From Alphaproteobacteria bacterium (lineage in GTDB: Bacteria > Pseudomonadota > Alphaproteobacteria > ATCC43930 > CGMCC-115725), in assembly GCA_030039815.1 (NCBI GenBank), contig JASHUW010000119.1:1-6832 (forward strand): DNA of 6,832 nucleotides, in the 5' to 3' direction. How positions within the stretch are numbered: the stretch's first letter is position 1; every line of letters begins with the position of its first letter. Both the position numbers and the translations under genes were made by a program. Below are positions 1 through 6,271 of the stretch, piece by piece. The notes under the pieces were generated by a model. It worked only from the letters and a program-made list of their open reading frames with translations, had not been told where the DNA came from and did no database searches.

Positions 1-100
1 GGCTTCATTTGCGGATTGGCGAGCGGTTTGACGACCGGCGCCGGTGTTCCGGCGCCGCCGCAAGCCGCCACTGCGGCGGCCAGAACGAGAGCGGCGAGGC

Positions 101-1093
<993 letters not shown>

Positions 1094-1539
1094 ATTGAAG
1101 CGCCCGGCCGATCCCCGTCGCCTCAAGGCGCGCCGCCGCGGCCGGCTCGGCGAGGCTTTGTGCCGCTGGCATTTGCGGCTGCGCGGCTGGCGCATCCTCG
1201 CTTCCGACTGGCGCTGCCCGGCCGGCGAGATCGATATCATCGCCCGGCGCGGAAGCGTGCTGGCGGCGATCGAGGTCAAGTCGCGGCCCGACTACGCGAC
1301 CGGCGCCGCCGCGGTGCTGCCGCGTCAGCAGCGCCGCATCGCCCGCGCGGTCGAGGCGTTTCTCGCGATGCGTCCCGAGCTCGCGCCGCTGGCGCTGCGA
1401 TTCGACGTCATGGTCGTCGAGCCAGGGCGCCTGCCGCGTCATCTGCAAGGGGCCTGGCGTCACCGCGGTTGAGACGAAAGAGCGCCGCAATTCCGCCGCA
1501 AACCCTTGGTGTATCTATCGAATCCACAAGCGATTGGAG

Positions 1540-1568
1540 GTGCGGTCCGGTCGGACCGGGTGCCGCAC
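1540..1568 (+). terminator. Strong hairpin between yraN and the BON lipoprotein gene
   Basis: Outer arms GTGCGG (1540-1545) and CCGCAC (1563-1568) enclose inner arms CCGGT (1547-1551) and ACCGG (1555-1559) around a three-base CGG loop. The internal bulge is asymmetric, one base against three. It lies 68 bases after the yraN stop and 82 before the next ATG. No T-run follows, so it is not a canonical intrinsic terminator. It may stabilise the 3' end of the rsmI-yraN transcript or belong to the leader of the next gene. Confidence 0.4.
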
Positions 1569-1649
1569 GCGGCTGCGTCGCTTGCAGCGGTTGGCGACGG
1601 GTCGGTAACGCACCAGTATGGACGCGACATCTTGCCTCGCGGAGGCACC

Positions 1650-2363
1650 ATGACACGCTCTTCTTTTAATAAGTTCGCGCTTCTGGCGACGCTGGCATTG
1701 CCGCCGCTGCTTGGCGGCTGCGCGGCGGCGGTGGTCGGCGGCATGGCCGCAGCCGGCGGCGCCGGCTACGAAGCCGCGCAAGAGCGCGGCATCAACGGCA
1801 CATTCGACGACATGCACATGCAGGCGCAGATCAGCAACGCGCTCAACGGCCAGTACGGCATGGTCAACACCACCGTCTATGGCGGCCAGGTGCTGCTGAC
1901 CGGCTCGAGCCCGTCGCCGCAAGCGAAGTTCCAGGCCGAGCAGGTCGCACACCAGGCGGCGCCGGACGCGCGGGCGATTTACAACGAGATCCAGGTCGGC
2001 CCGAACGAAGATGGCATGCAGATCGCCAAGGACGATTGGATCACCGCGCGGGTGCGCTCGGACTTCGTGTTCAACGGCGACATTCGCTCGGGCAACTACA
2101 CGATCGAGACCGATCGCGGCTCGGTCTATCTGCTCGGCTCGGCCCGCTCGCAGGGCGAGCTCGACAAGGCGACGCAGCTCGCCCGCTACGTCCCGGGGGT
2201 GCAGCGCGTCGTCTCCTACGTCCAGGTGCGCTACGGCGAGCCCGCCACCGCGCAGGCGGGCCCTCCACCCATGGGCTATGGCGGCGGAACAAACCAGTCC
2301 TATGCCCCGCCCTCCGGCCCGCCGCCGTCCAGCGCGCCGATCCAGGTGCAAAAGCTCAACTAG
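1650..2363 (+). CDS. dolP: DolP-like outer-membrane lipoprotein with two BON domains
   Basis: A 237-residue lipoprotein starting at an ATG with GGAGG five bases upstream. The signal peptide ends in the lipobox L21-G22-G23-C24, followed by an AAAVVGG stretch very like that after the Cys in E. coli DolP (YraP). The first BON domain covers about residues 53-116 (TTVYGGQVLLTG, then AIYNEIQVG at 109-117). The second covers about 128-195 (DDWITARVRSD, then RGSVYLLG at 156-163 and YVPGVQRVVSYVQV at 180-193). E. coli DolP has the same layout, including a YNEI at the end of the first BON and a W-I-T before the second. DolP binds anionic phospholipid in the outer membrane and supports envelope integrity. 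Here a Pro/Gly/Ser/Gln-rich tail of about 40 residues (198-237) is added. Placement after yraN mirrors E. coli, where diaA intervenes. The orthology call is from remembered motifs and synteny. Confidence 0.88.
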   Translation: MTRSSFNKFALLATLALPPLLGGCAAAVVGGMAAAGGAGYEAAQERGINGTFDDMHMQAQISNALNGQYGMVNTTVYGGQVLLTGSSPSPQAKFQAEQVAHQAAPDARAIYNEIQVGPNEDGMQIAKDDWITARVRSDFVFNGDIRSGNYTIETDRGSVYLLGSARSQGELDKATQLARYVPGVQRVVSYVQVRYGEPATAQAGPPPMGYGGGTNQSYAPPSGPPPSSAPIQVQKLN

Positions 2364-2384
2364 ACGCCCGCTTCCTTATATAAT
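2356..2384 (+). promoter_or_regulatory. Sigma-70-type promoter for the SirB1-family gene, probably leaderless
   Basis: A perfect TATAAT lies at 2379-2384, in an AT-rich island that stands out from its GC-rich surroundings. With a 17-base spacer the -35 position reads TCAACT (2356-2361), three of six matches. Transcription would be expected to begin near 2390-2392, and the ATG is at 2393. No Shine-Dalgarno precedes that ATG, which agrees with a leaderless or nearly leaderless message. Confidence 0.55.
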
Positions 2385-2392
2385 TCACATCG

Positions 2393-3241
2393 ATGAGCGG
2401 GCTGCCGGACAAATACGACCTCGCGCAGTGCGCGCGTTTCTTGCGCGAGCTCGGCGAGATGAACGTGCCCCTGCTGCCAATTGCCGACGCGGCGCTGGCG
2501 CTGGCCTCATTCGACCGCCCGCGCGTTGGCCTCGCCCGCTACACGCGGCATTTGCGGTCCCTGGCGCAGGATGTCGCCCGCCGTGCCAGCGGCACGGCCA
2601 ATCTCGAGGCGCGCGCCAACGCGCTCAACGAGATCATGATCCTCAAGCACGGCTATGCCGGCGACGAACTGACCTACGACGATTTGCAGAACGCAAATCT
2701 GATGCGGGTCATCGATCGGCGGCGCGGGCTGCCTGTCGCGCTCGGCATCCTCTATCTCGACGTCGCCCGGGCGCAGGGCTGGGACGCGGTCGGGCTCGGC
2801 TTTCCCGGTCATTTCCTGATCCGCCTGTCGGACGGCCCGGCGCGCGTCATCCTCGATCCGTTCCATGGCGGGCGCATTCTCGACGCTTCCGCGCTGCGCG
2901 AACTCTTGAAAGCGATCGCCGGCCAGGAGATCGAGCTCTCGCCCGAACATTACGCCCCGGTTCCCGACCGCGAGGTGCTGCTGCGCCTGCAGAACAACCT
3001 CAAATCGCGCCTCATTCAGGCACAGCGCCACGAAGAGGCGGTACGGGTCATCGAGACGATGCGCATGCTCGCGCCGGACCTCGCCGATTTGTCGCGCGAG
3101 GCCGGTGTCATCCACGCCCAGCTCGGCAACATGCGCGCGGCGGTACGCTCGATCGAGGAATTCATCGCGCGCTCCCCGGAGGGTGTCGCCCGCCACGAAG
3201 CTGCCGTGGTCCTGCAGCAACTCAAGGCGAAGCTGAACTAG
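2393..3241 (+). CDS. SirB1 family protein: transglutaminase-like domain plus TPR
   Basis: A 282-residue cytosolic protein with no signal peptide. The transglutaminase-like SirB1 domain spans about residues 36-190. Its hallmarks are NANLMRVIDRRRGLPVALGILYLDVA (100-125, given here as landmarks N100, R109-R111, G112-P114 and L117-Y121), FPGHFLIRL (137-145) and ILDPFHGG (153-160). A tetratricopeptide-like helical region follows at about 192-280, with NNLKSRLIQAQRHEEAVRVI at 201-220 and a second pair of helices. The only cysteine is C13, outside the core, so there is no catalytic Cys at the usual transglutaminase position; that is normal for this family and points to a binding or scaffold role. 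The molecular function is not established. Its -10 box is only nine bases before the ATG and no ribosome site is seen. It ends convergent with a small minus-strand gene. Confidence 0.9.
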   Translation: MSGLPDKYDLAQCARFLRELGEMNVPLLPIADAALALASFDRPRVGLARYTRHLRSLAQDVARRASGTANLEARANALNEIMILKHGYAGDELTYDDLQNANLMRVIDRRRGLPVALGILYLDVARAQGWDAVGLGFPGHFLIRLSDGPARVILDPFHGGRILDASALRELLKAIAGQEIELSPEHYAPVPDREVLLRLQNNLKSRLIQAQRHEEAVRVIETMRMLAPDLADLSREAGVIHAQLGNMRAAVRSIEEFIARSPEGVARHEAAVVLQQLKAKLN

Positions 3242-3258
3242 CTTCGGCCGCGAGGCTA
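3239..3258. terminator. Bidirectional hairpin between convergent genes, containing both stop codons
   Basis: Arms TAGCTTCG (3239-3246) and CGAGGCTA (3251-3258) pair over eight positions with one G-T wobble around a GCCG loop. The TAG stop of the SirB1 gene (3239-3241) opens one arm, and the TAG stop of the minus-strand small gene (3258-3256) opens the other. No T-run follows on either strand, so termination strength is uncertain. The symmetry supports the reality of the small gene. Confidence 0.5.
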
Positions 3259-3441
3259 CAGCGCGAACATCTGCCGCAATATGCCGCTGCCGGCATACTG
3301 CGCGATCAGAAATAGCGTCGCCGCAAGCCCGGCCAGCGACAGGATCGCAATGTCGAGAAGCTCGCGGTTGCTCTTGCGAGCTGACCTGGCGACCGCAATC
3401 GGCACCCGATAATCGTATTTGGACCGGTTAAGCCGGCGCAT
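3256..3441 (-). CDS. Small single-span membrane protein, unknown function
   Basis: A 61-residue protein read leftward from the ATG at 3441-3439. GGAGGG lies four to five bases upstream, which favours this start over the in-frame ATG at 3453. The N-terminal half is strongly basic (R2, R3, R6, K8, R12, R19, R22, K23, R26). It is followed by one hydrophobic segment at about residues 30-50 (IAILSLAGLAATLFLIAQYA) and a short tail GSGILRQMFAL. By the positive-inside rule the N-terminus would be cytoplasmic and the tail periplasmic. I recognise no family. Support comes from the ribosome site, the coherent topology and the shared hairpin that starts at its stop codon. On its strand TAGATT (3482-3477) could be a -10 box, and a CRP-type palindrome is centred about 41.5 bases before the start point that box would give. 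Confidence 0.6.
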   Translation of the reverse strand: MRRLNRSKYDYRVPIAVARSARKSNRELLDIAILSLAGLAATLFLIAQYAGSGILRQMFAL

Positions 3442-3503
3442 GACGCCCTCCATCGCAAAGCAATCTCTCTGTGAAAAATCTACGCGCACGTTTCCGAAGA
3501 CAA

Positions 3504-3519
3504 TGTGACGTGGATCACG
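3504..3519. promoter_or_regulatory. CRP-type binding site in the divergent intergenic region
   Basis: The sequence reads TGTGA-CGTGGA-TCACG: the CRP/Clr-type TGTGA-N6-TCACA consensus with one mismatch in the last base. It lies between the small membrane protein (start 3441, minus) and the haemoglobin-cupin operon (start 3626, plus). If TAGATT (3482-3477) is the leftward -10 box, the inferred start near 3470 puts the palindrome centre at about -41.5, the class II activator position. No good rightward -10 was found at a matching distance. The palindrome does not read as an FNR/FixK box (TTGAT-N4-ATCAA). Confidence 0.5.
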
Positions 3520-3625
3520 CGGCGCGACTTTTTTCCGACGGCATCGGCGCTGCGACGTTGCGCCGTGCTTGGCAAATCGGGGGCAAATCCCATCTGAGGA
3601 AAAGCCGAAGGGAGCGCGCCAACTT

Positions 3626-4024
3626 ATGAGCGATTTCGACAGCATTAGCGAACCCGCGATCGCCGCGCTGGTGCGGCAGTTTTACGGCAAGGCGCGGCGC
3701 GATCCGACGATCGGGCCGGTGTTCGAGAACGCCGTCGAGGACTGGGACGAGCACCTCGCCAAGTTGTGCGATTTCTGGTCGTCGGTGATGCTGACCACCG
3801 GGCGCTACAAGGGCAATCCGATGGCCGCCCACATCAAGCAGCCGATCGAACCCGACTTTTTCGACCGTTGGCTCGGGCTGTGGGGCGAGACCGCAAACGA
3901 GGTCTTCGCACCGCAAGCGGCCGAGCAGTTCAAGTTCAAGGCCGAGCGCATCGCCGAAAGCCTGAAGCTGGCAATGTTCTACCGGCCTGAGGCGATCCGG
4001 ATCGCCCGCCGCCCGCCACAATGA
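3626..4024 (+). CDS. Group III truncated haemoglobin
   Basis: A 132-residue globin of the truncated 2-on-2 group III (trHbP/Ctb) type, a haem protein that binds O2 or NO and is linked in other bacteria to nitrosative or low-oxygen stress. Landmarks are F19-Y20 with Y20 as the likely B10 tyrosine, DPTIGPVF at 26-33, W40 and H43 (likely distal E7), L47-C48-D49-F50-W51, the group III signature GRYKGNPMAAH at 59-69 with H69 as the proximal haem ligand, and FFDRWLGLW at 78-86 where W82 is the likely G8 tryptophan. ATG 3626 is chosen because the domain begins there and AAGGGAG lies 11 bases upstream; an upstream in-frame ATG at 3569 would add only non-conserved residues. Its stop overlaps the next gene's start in an ATGA, so the two are almost surely translated together. 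A CRP-type site lies about 110 bases upstream. Confidence 0.93.
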   Translation: MSDFDSISEPAIAALVRQFYGKARRDPTIGPVFENAVEDWDEHLAKLCDFWSSVMLTTGRYKGNPMAAHIKQPIEPDFFDRWLGLWGETANEVFAPQAAEQFKFKAERIAESLKLAMFYRPEAIRIARRPPQ

Positions 4025-4320
4025 GCGGGGTGCTGCCGCCGGGCCTCGTTGCCTACCAGCGCACGCCGATCTTTACCGAGGCGACCCTGCCGAGCGGGCT
4101 GCGCCACCGCCACCAGACCAAGCCCGGAGTTTGGGCCTTGATCACCGTCGTCGAGGGCCGGCTGCGCTTCCGCCGCCTCGACCCGCTGGCCGAGACCGTG
4201 CTCGACGCGGACGCGCCCGGCGTTGTCGCGCCCGAGGAACCGCACGAGGTCGAGCCGCTCGGTGCGGTGCGCTTCTTCGTCGAGTTCTACGCCGCGCCAC
4301 CGCTTCGACCGCAGAGTTGA
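4021..4320 (+). CDS. DUF1971 cupin-like protein (TehB N-terminal domain type)
   Basis: A 99-residue single-domain protein that matches the DUF1971 pattern known from the N-terminal domain of some TehB tellurite-resistance proteins. It opens with AYQRTPIFTEATLPSGL (residues 11-27), then HRHQTKPGVWALITVVEG at 29-46, PGVVAPEEPHEVEPLG at 66-81 and VRFFVEFY at 83-90. The fold is a small cupin barrel; H29, H31, E45 and H75 are candidate metal or ligand contacts. No methyltransferase domain follows, so this is not a full TehB. The ATG overlaps the haemoglobin stop by four bases (ATGA), giving a coupled two-gene operon. Known pairings of group III globins with this domain suggest a shared role in handling reactive nitrogen or oxygen species or in sensing, but the function is not established and tellurite resistance should not be assumed. 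Confidence 0.88.
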   Translation: MSGVLPPGLVAYQRTPIFTEATLPSGLRHRHQTKPGVWALITVVEGRLRFRRLDPLAETVLDADAPGVVAPEEPHEVEPLGAVRFFVEFYAAPPLRPQS

Positions 4321-4346
4321 ACCTTCAAGCCAGGCGTGTCACGCGG

Positions 4347-4375
4347 TTGACAATTTGTCGCATCAGGATTAAGCG
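4347..4375 (+). promoter_or_regulatory. Candidate promoter for the exported repeat protein
   Basis: A perfect TTGACA (4347-4352) lies 27 bases after the cupin stop. At a 17-base spacer the -10 position reads TAAGCG (4370-4375), a poor match, while GATTAA just before it is also AT-rich. Transcription would start near 4382, leaving a leader of about 80 bases before the ATG at 4462. Confidence 0.45.
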
Positions 4376-4388
4376 AAGACGATATGGA

Positions 4389-4454
4389 TGCTCGCGGAAT
4401 GCGCGAGCACGGCTTAGCCGCTGGACGAGTGTCGGCCGGATACCTCCCGGGAGG
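4389..4454 (+). promoter_or_regulatory. Structured 5' leader with palindromic Shine-Dalgarno
   Basis: Three inverted repeats follow each other between the presumed promoter and the ATG at 4462. The first is a perfect 8-bp stem, TGCTCGCG (4389-4396) with CGCGAGCA (4402-4409). The second is a small CGGC-TTA-GCCG hairpin (4410-4420). The third is the 12-base perfect palindrome CCTCCCGGGAGG (4443-4454). The last contains the Shine-Dalgarno GGGAGG, seven bases before the ATG, so the CCTC upstream could pair with it. A regulatory role is inferred. Confidence 0.4.
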
Positions 4455-4461
4455 CGCGACG

Positions 4462-6156
4462 ATGCGAAATCGGGCAAGTTTCCGCCGCGCGTCACGCTTT
4501 AGCGTCATTGTGCCGTTCGTCTTGGCGAGCCTCTGGATGCAGGGCGCCGCCCTCGCCCAGACCGGAACGCCCCCTCCCGCGACCGTACGGCCCGCGCCCG
4601 AGATAACGCCCCTGCCGGCGCCGAGCCAAGACGAGTGGCGCCGGACGATGACGCGGACCCCGCTGCCCAAGAGCGGCTGCTTCACCTCGTCCTATCCGAG
4701 CACGCAGTGGCAGGAGGTGCCGTGCACAACGGCTCCTGCGCGGCCCTACCCGCCGCGGGGGCCAAGGCCAATGACTGTGGGCAATACGGTCGATGTCGCG
4801 GCAGACGTCGCGCCCGACACCTTGTCGCTAACCACCGGATCCTTCGACAGCGTCGTCGGCGTGACCAACGAAACCGACCTCTCCACGGGAGCGCCGAATA
4901 CGTTCTCTTTGCAAATCAACGCGAACTTCTTTGACACGCCGGCGTGCATTGGGGCCAACCCGAACTCGAAAAATCCGCTGAGTCCGACTTGCGTGGGCTG
5001 GCAACAATTCGTCTTCTCCAACAGCGCTTGCGCTCACGGCCTGACCTGCGCCTCCGTGTTCATCCAGTATTGGCTGATCAATTTCGGACCGAAATGTCCG
5101 GCAAAGGGCGGCGCGGTCAGTGGATGGATGACAACCCCGCTTTCTCCGGACAGTTGCTTTGCGAACAGCGCCGCCGCGCCGGTTCTGCCCCAGACGATCG
5201 CCGGGCTGGCCAACTTCAATTTGACGGGCACGACCAGCACCGGCAGCGACGCCGTCTTTATGTCGGTGGGAAACCCCGCCATTCTGAGCGCCATGGGGGG
5301 CCCAGGCAGCGTCCTCGGCCTCGCGGGACTCTGGCATCAGGCGGAATTCAACGTCTTTGGCGACGCCAACGATAACACCGCCAAATTCAACGCGGGTTCG
5401 ACATTGGTCGTCCGAACAAGCGTGGATCGGGGGTCCAGCGCCGCTCCCTCCTGCGTCAGCAACCAGGTCAGCTTCACCGGGGAAATGAACAACCTCACGC
5501 TGACGAGCCCGCCAGCCCTCGTCGCGGGTCAGTTCCCGGCACTGGTCTTCAAGGAGAGCAATGCCGCGGGCGCCGTGGCGGCAGCGCCGCTGTGTTCGGC
5601 GGGAGTCACCACCGTCGCCGCACCGCCGGCGCCACCGACCATCCCGGTGTTTCGTTGCCTTCAGGCCACCTCGAATCTGAATGGCGCTTACGGGGTCGGC
5701 ATGCTCGTCACCCATCCCGAATTCTGCTCGGCGAGCGGACCGACGGTACCTCCACCCGCCGCGCCTCCCCCGTCCTACGTCGCAACGCCCATCACCAACC
5801 TGCCGTTGGCGGCCGGCTTGCAGGCCTTCGTCTGCAACCAGTTCTCGCCCAATCTCTCGGCCAGCTACGGCATCGGGATTGTGACGGCAGATCCTCAGTT
5901 CTGCTGGAATGGCGGCCCCGGCGGCCCGACCGTCGCACCGAGCATCGTGCCGCCCTCGGTCGCCACCGACACTGGCCTTAAGGCCGGAACGCTGCCGATC
6001 TTCCGCTGCAACCACGCCCGGACCAGCGCTCCCTACGGCATCGGAGTTCTGACGACGCACCCGCAATTCTGCGCACCCAACGGTCCCACCCCGCCACCCG
6101 GCATCGTACCGGCATCGGTCGCGGTGAATTTAGGCCCGAGCTGGTTCGTCCGCTGA
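4462..6156 (+). CDS. Exported cysteine-rich protein with three C-terminal repeats, unknown function
   Basis: A 564-residue protein starting at the ATG with GGGAGG seven bases upstream. An in-frame ATG at 4384 would bury the signal peptide and has no clear ribosome site. Residues 1-32 form a Sec signal peptide (basic start, VIVPFVLASLWM core, cleavage after ALA-32). Then come a Pro-rich segment (33-65), a compact motif C73-FTSSYPSTQWQEVP-C88, and a large Gly/Asn/Ser/Thr-rich domain (about 104-375) with aromatic landmarks such as FIQYWLINFGPKCP and LWHQAEFNVFGDANDN. Three related units (about 395-540) end the protein, each with a Cys pair. The mature chain has 16 Cys and the signal peptide none, consistent with disulfides outside the cytoplasm. 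No transmembrane anchor or recognised catalytic motif is visible. I recall similar unnamed secreted proteins carrying a YPST-W-x-x-V-x-C motif, but cannot assign a family or function. Confidence 0.88.
   Translation: MRNRASFRRASRFSVIVPFVLASLWMQGAALAQTGTPPPATVRPAPEITPLPAPSQDEWRRTMTRTPLPKSGCFTSSYPSTQWQEVPCTTAPARPYPPRGPRPMTVGNTVDVAADVAPDTLSLTTGSFDSVVGVTNETDLSTGAPNTFSLQINANFFDTPACIGANPNSKNPLSPTCVGWQQFVFSNSACAHGLTCASVFIQYWLINFGPKCPAKGGAVSGWMTTPLSPDSCFANSAAAPVLPQTIAGLANFNLTGTTSTGSDAVFMSVGNPAILSAMGGPGSVLGLAGLWHQAEFNVFGDANDNTAKFNAGSTLVVRTSVDRGSSAAPSCVSNQVSFTGEMNNLTLTSPPALVAGQFPALVFKESNAAGAVAAAPLCSAGVTTVAAPPAPPTIPVFRCLQATSNLNGAYGVGMLVTHPEFCSASGPTVPPPAAPPPSYVATPITNLPLAAGLQAFVCNQFSPNLSASYGIGIVTADPQFCWNGGPGGPTVAPSIVPPSVATDTGLKAGTLPIFRCNHARTSAPYGIGVLTTHPQFCAPNGPTPPPGIVPASVAVNLGPSWFVR
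5641..6072 (+). repeat. Three tandem protein repeats of about 58 residues
   Basis: The encoded units share the pattern [IA]-F-x-C, then 20-22 residues containing Y-G-[IV]-G-x-[LV]-T-x-[HD]-P-x-F-C. The Cys pairs are C399/C422, C458/C481 and C516/C537, so the period is 59 then 58 residues. The linkers repeat too: G-P-T followed by Pro-rich sequence and an S/Y-V-A motif. Coding DNA of the three cores is at about 5641-5727, 5821-5904 and 5995-6072. The units have diverged at DNA level, so they are old duplications. Confidence 0.85.
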
Positions 6157-6183
6157 CGCCGTGGATGCGCGGCTGAAACGAGA

Positions 6184-6219
6184 CAACGGCCTGGCTCGGC
6201 CGACGTTCGCAGGCCGTTG
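6184..6219 (+). terminator. Perfect 9-bp inverted repeat after the exported protein gene
   Basis: CAACGGCCT (6184-6192) and AGGCCGTTG (6211-6219) are perfect reverse complements around an 18-base GC-rich loop, 27 bases after the stop codon. There is no T-run, so termination would not be canonical. The right arm shares its last three bases with the TTGACA at 6217-6222, so the repeat could equally be an operator for the next gene. Confidence 0.45.
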
Positions 6220-6247
6220 ACAACGCGCGAAAATTTGCCGTCATAGT
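6217..6247 (+). promoter_or_regulatory. Candidate promoter for the transglutaminase-like gene
   Basis: A perfect TTGACA (6217-6222) is followed, after a long 19-base spacer, by CATAGT (6242-6247), four of six matches to TATAAT. The inferred start would fall close to 6254, inside or just at the hairpin that precedes the ATG at 6272. The spacer is longer than ideal, so the call is tentative. Confidence 0.4.
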
Positions 6248-6249
6248 CC

Positions 6250-6267
6250 GGTCTCCCGATGGAGACC
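6250..6267 (+). promoter_or_regulatory. Hairpin covering the Shine-Dalgarno of the transglutaminase-like gene
   Basis: GGTCTCC (6250-6256) and GGAGACC (6261-6267) form a perfect 7-bp stem with a CGAT loop. With a bulged T at 6268, CC (6248-6249) can also pair with GG (6269-6270), extending the stem to nine pairs. The ribosome site GGAG (6261-6264) lies in the 3' arm, seven bases before the ATG at 6272, so it would be hidden when the hairpin forms. Confidence 0.5.
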
Positions 6268-6271
6268 TGGG

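Noticed and set aside
1512..1611. Possible sigma-70 promoters for the BON gene (TATCTA at 1512-1517; TTGCAG at 1582-1587 with TAACGC at 1606-1611)
   Set aside because: Each lacks a good partner box or has poor spacing, so neither can be called.
2011..3315. Open frame of 434 codons across the BON and SirB1 genes
   Set aside because: Arg/Ala/Pro-rich shadow frame that spans two real genes with clear family motifs in other frames.
3509..3534. Possible rightward intrinsic terminator: CGTG-GAT-CACG followed by a T6 run
   Set aside because: The stem is only four pairs and is separated from the T-run by nine bases; the same bases fit a CRP-type site better.
4384..4461. N-terminal extension of the exported protein from the ATG at 4384
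   Set aside because: It would place 26 extra residues before a normal signal peptide, has no good ribosome site and covers a structured leader.
4828..6066. Long minus-strand open frame (412 codons) antisense to the exported protein gene
   Set aside because: It is Arg/Gly-rich with no recognisable domain and mirrors the coding frame of a gene with a good signal peptide, ribosome site and repeats.
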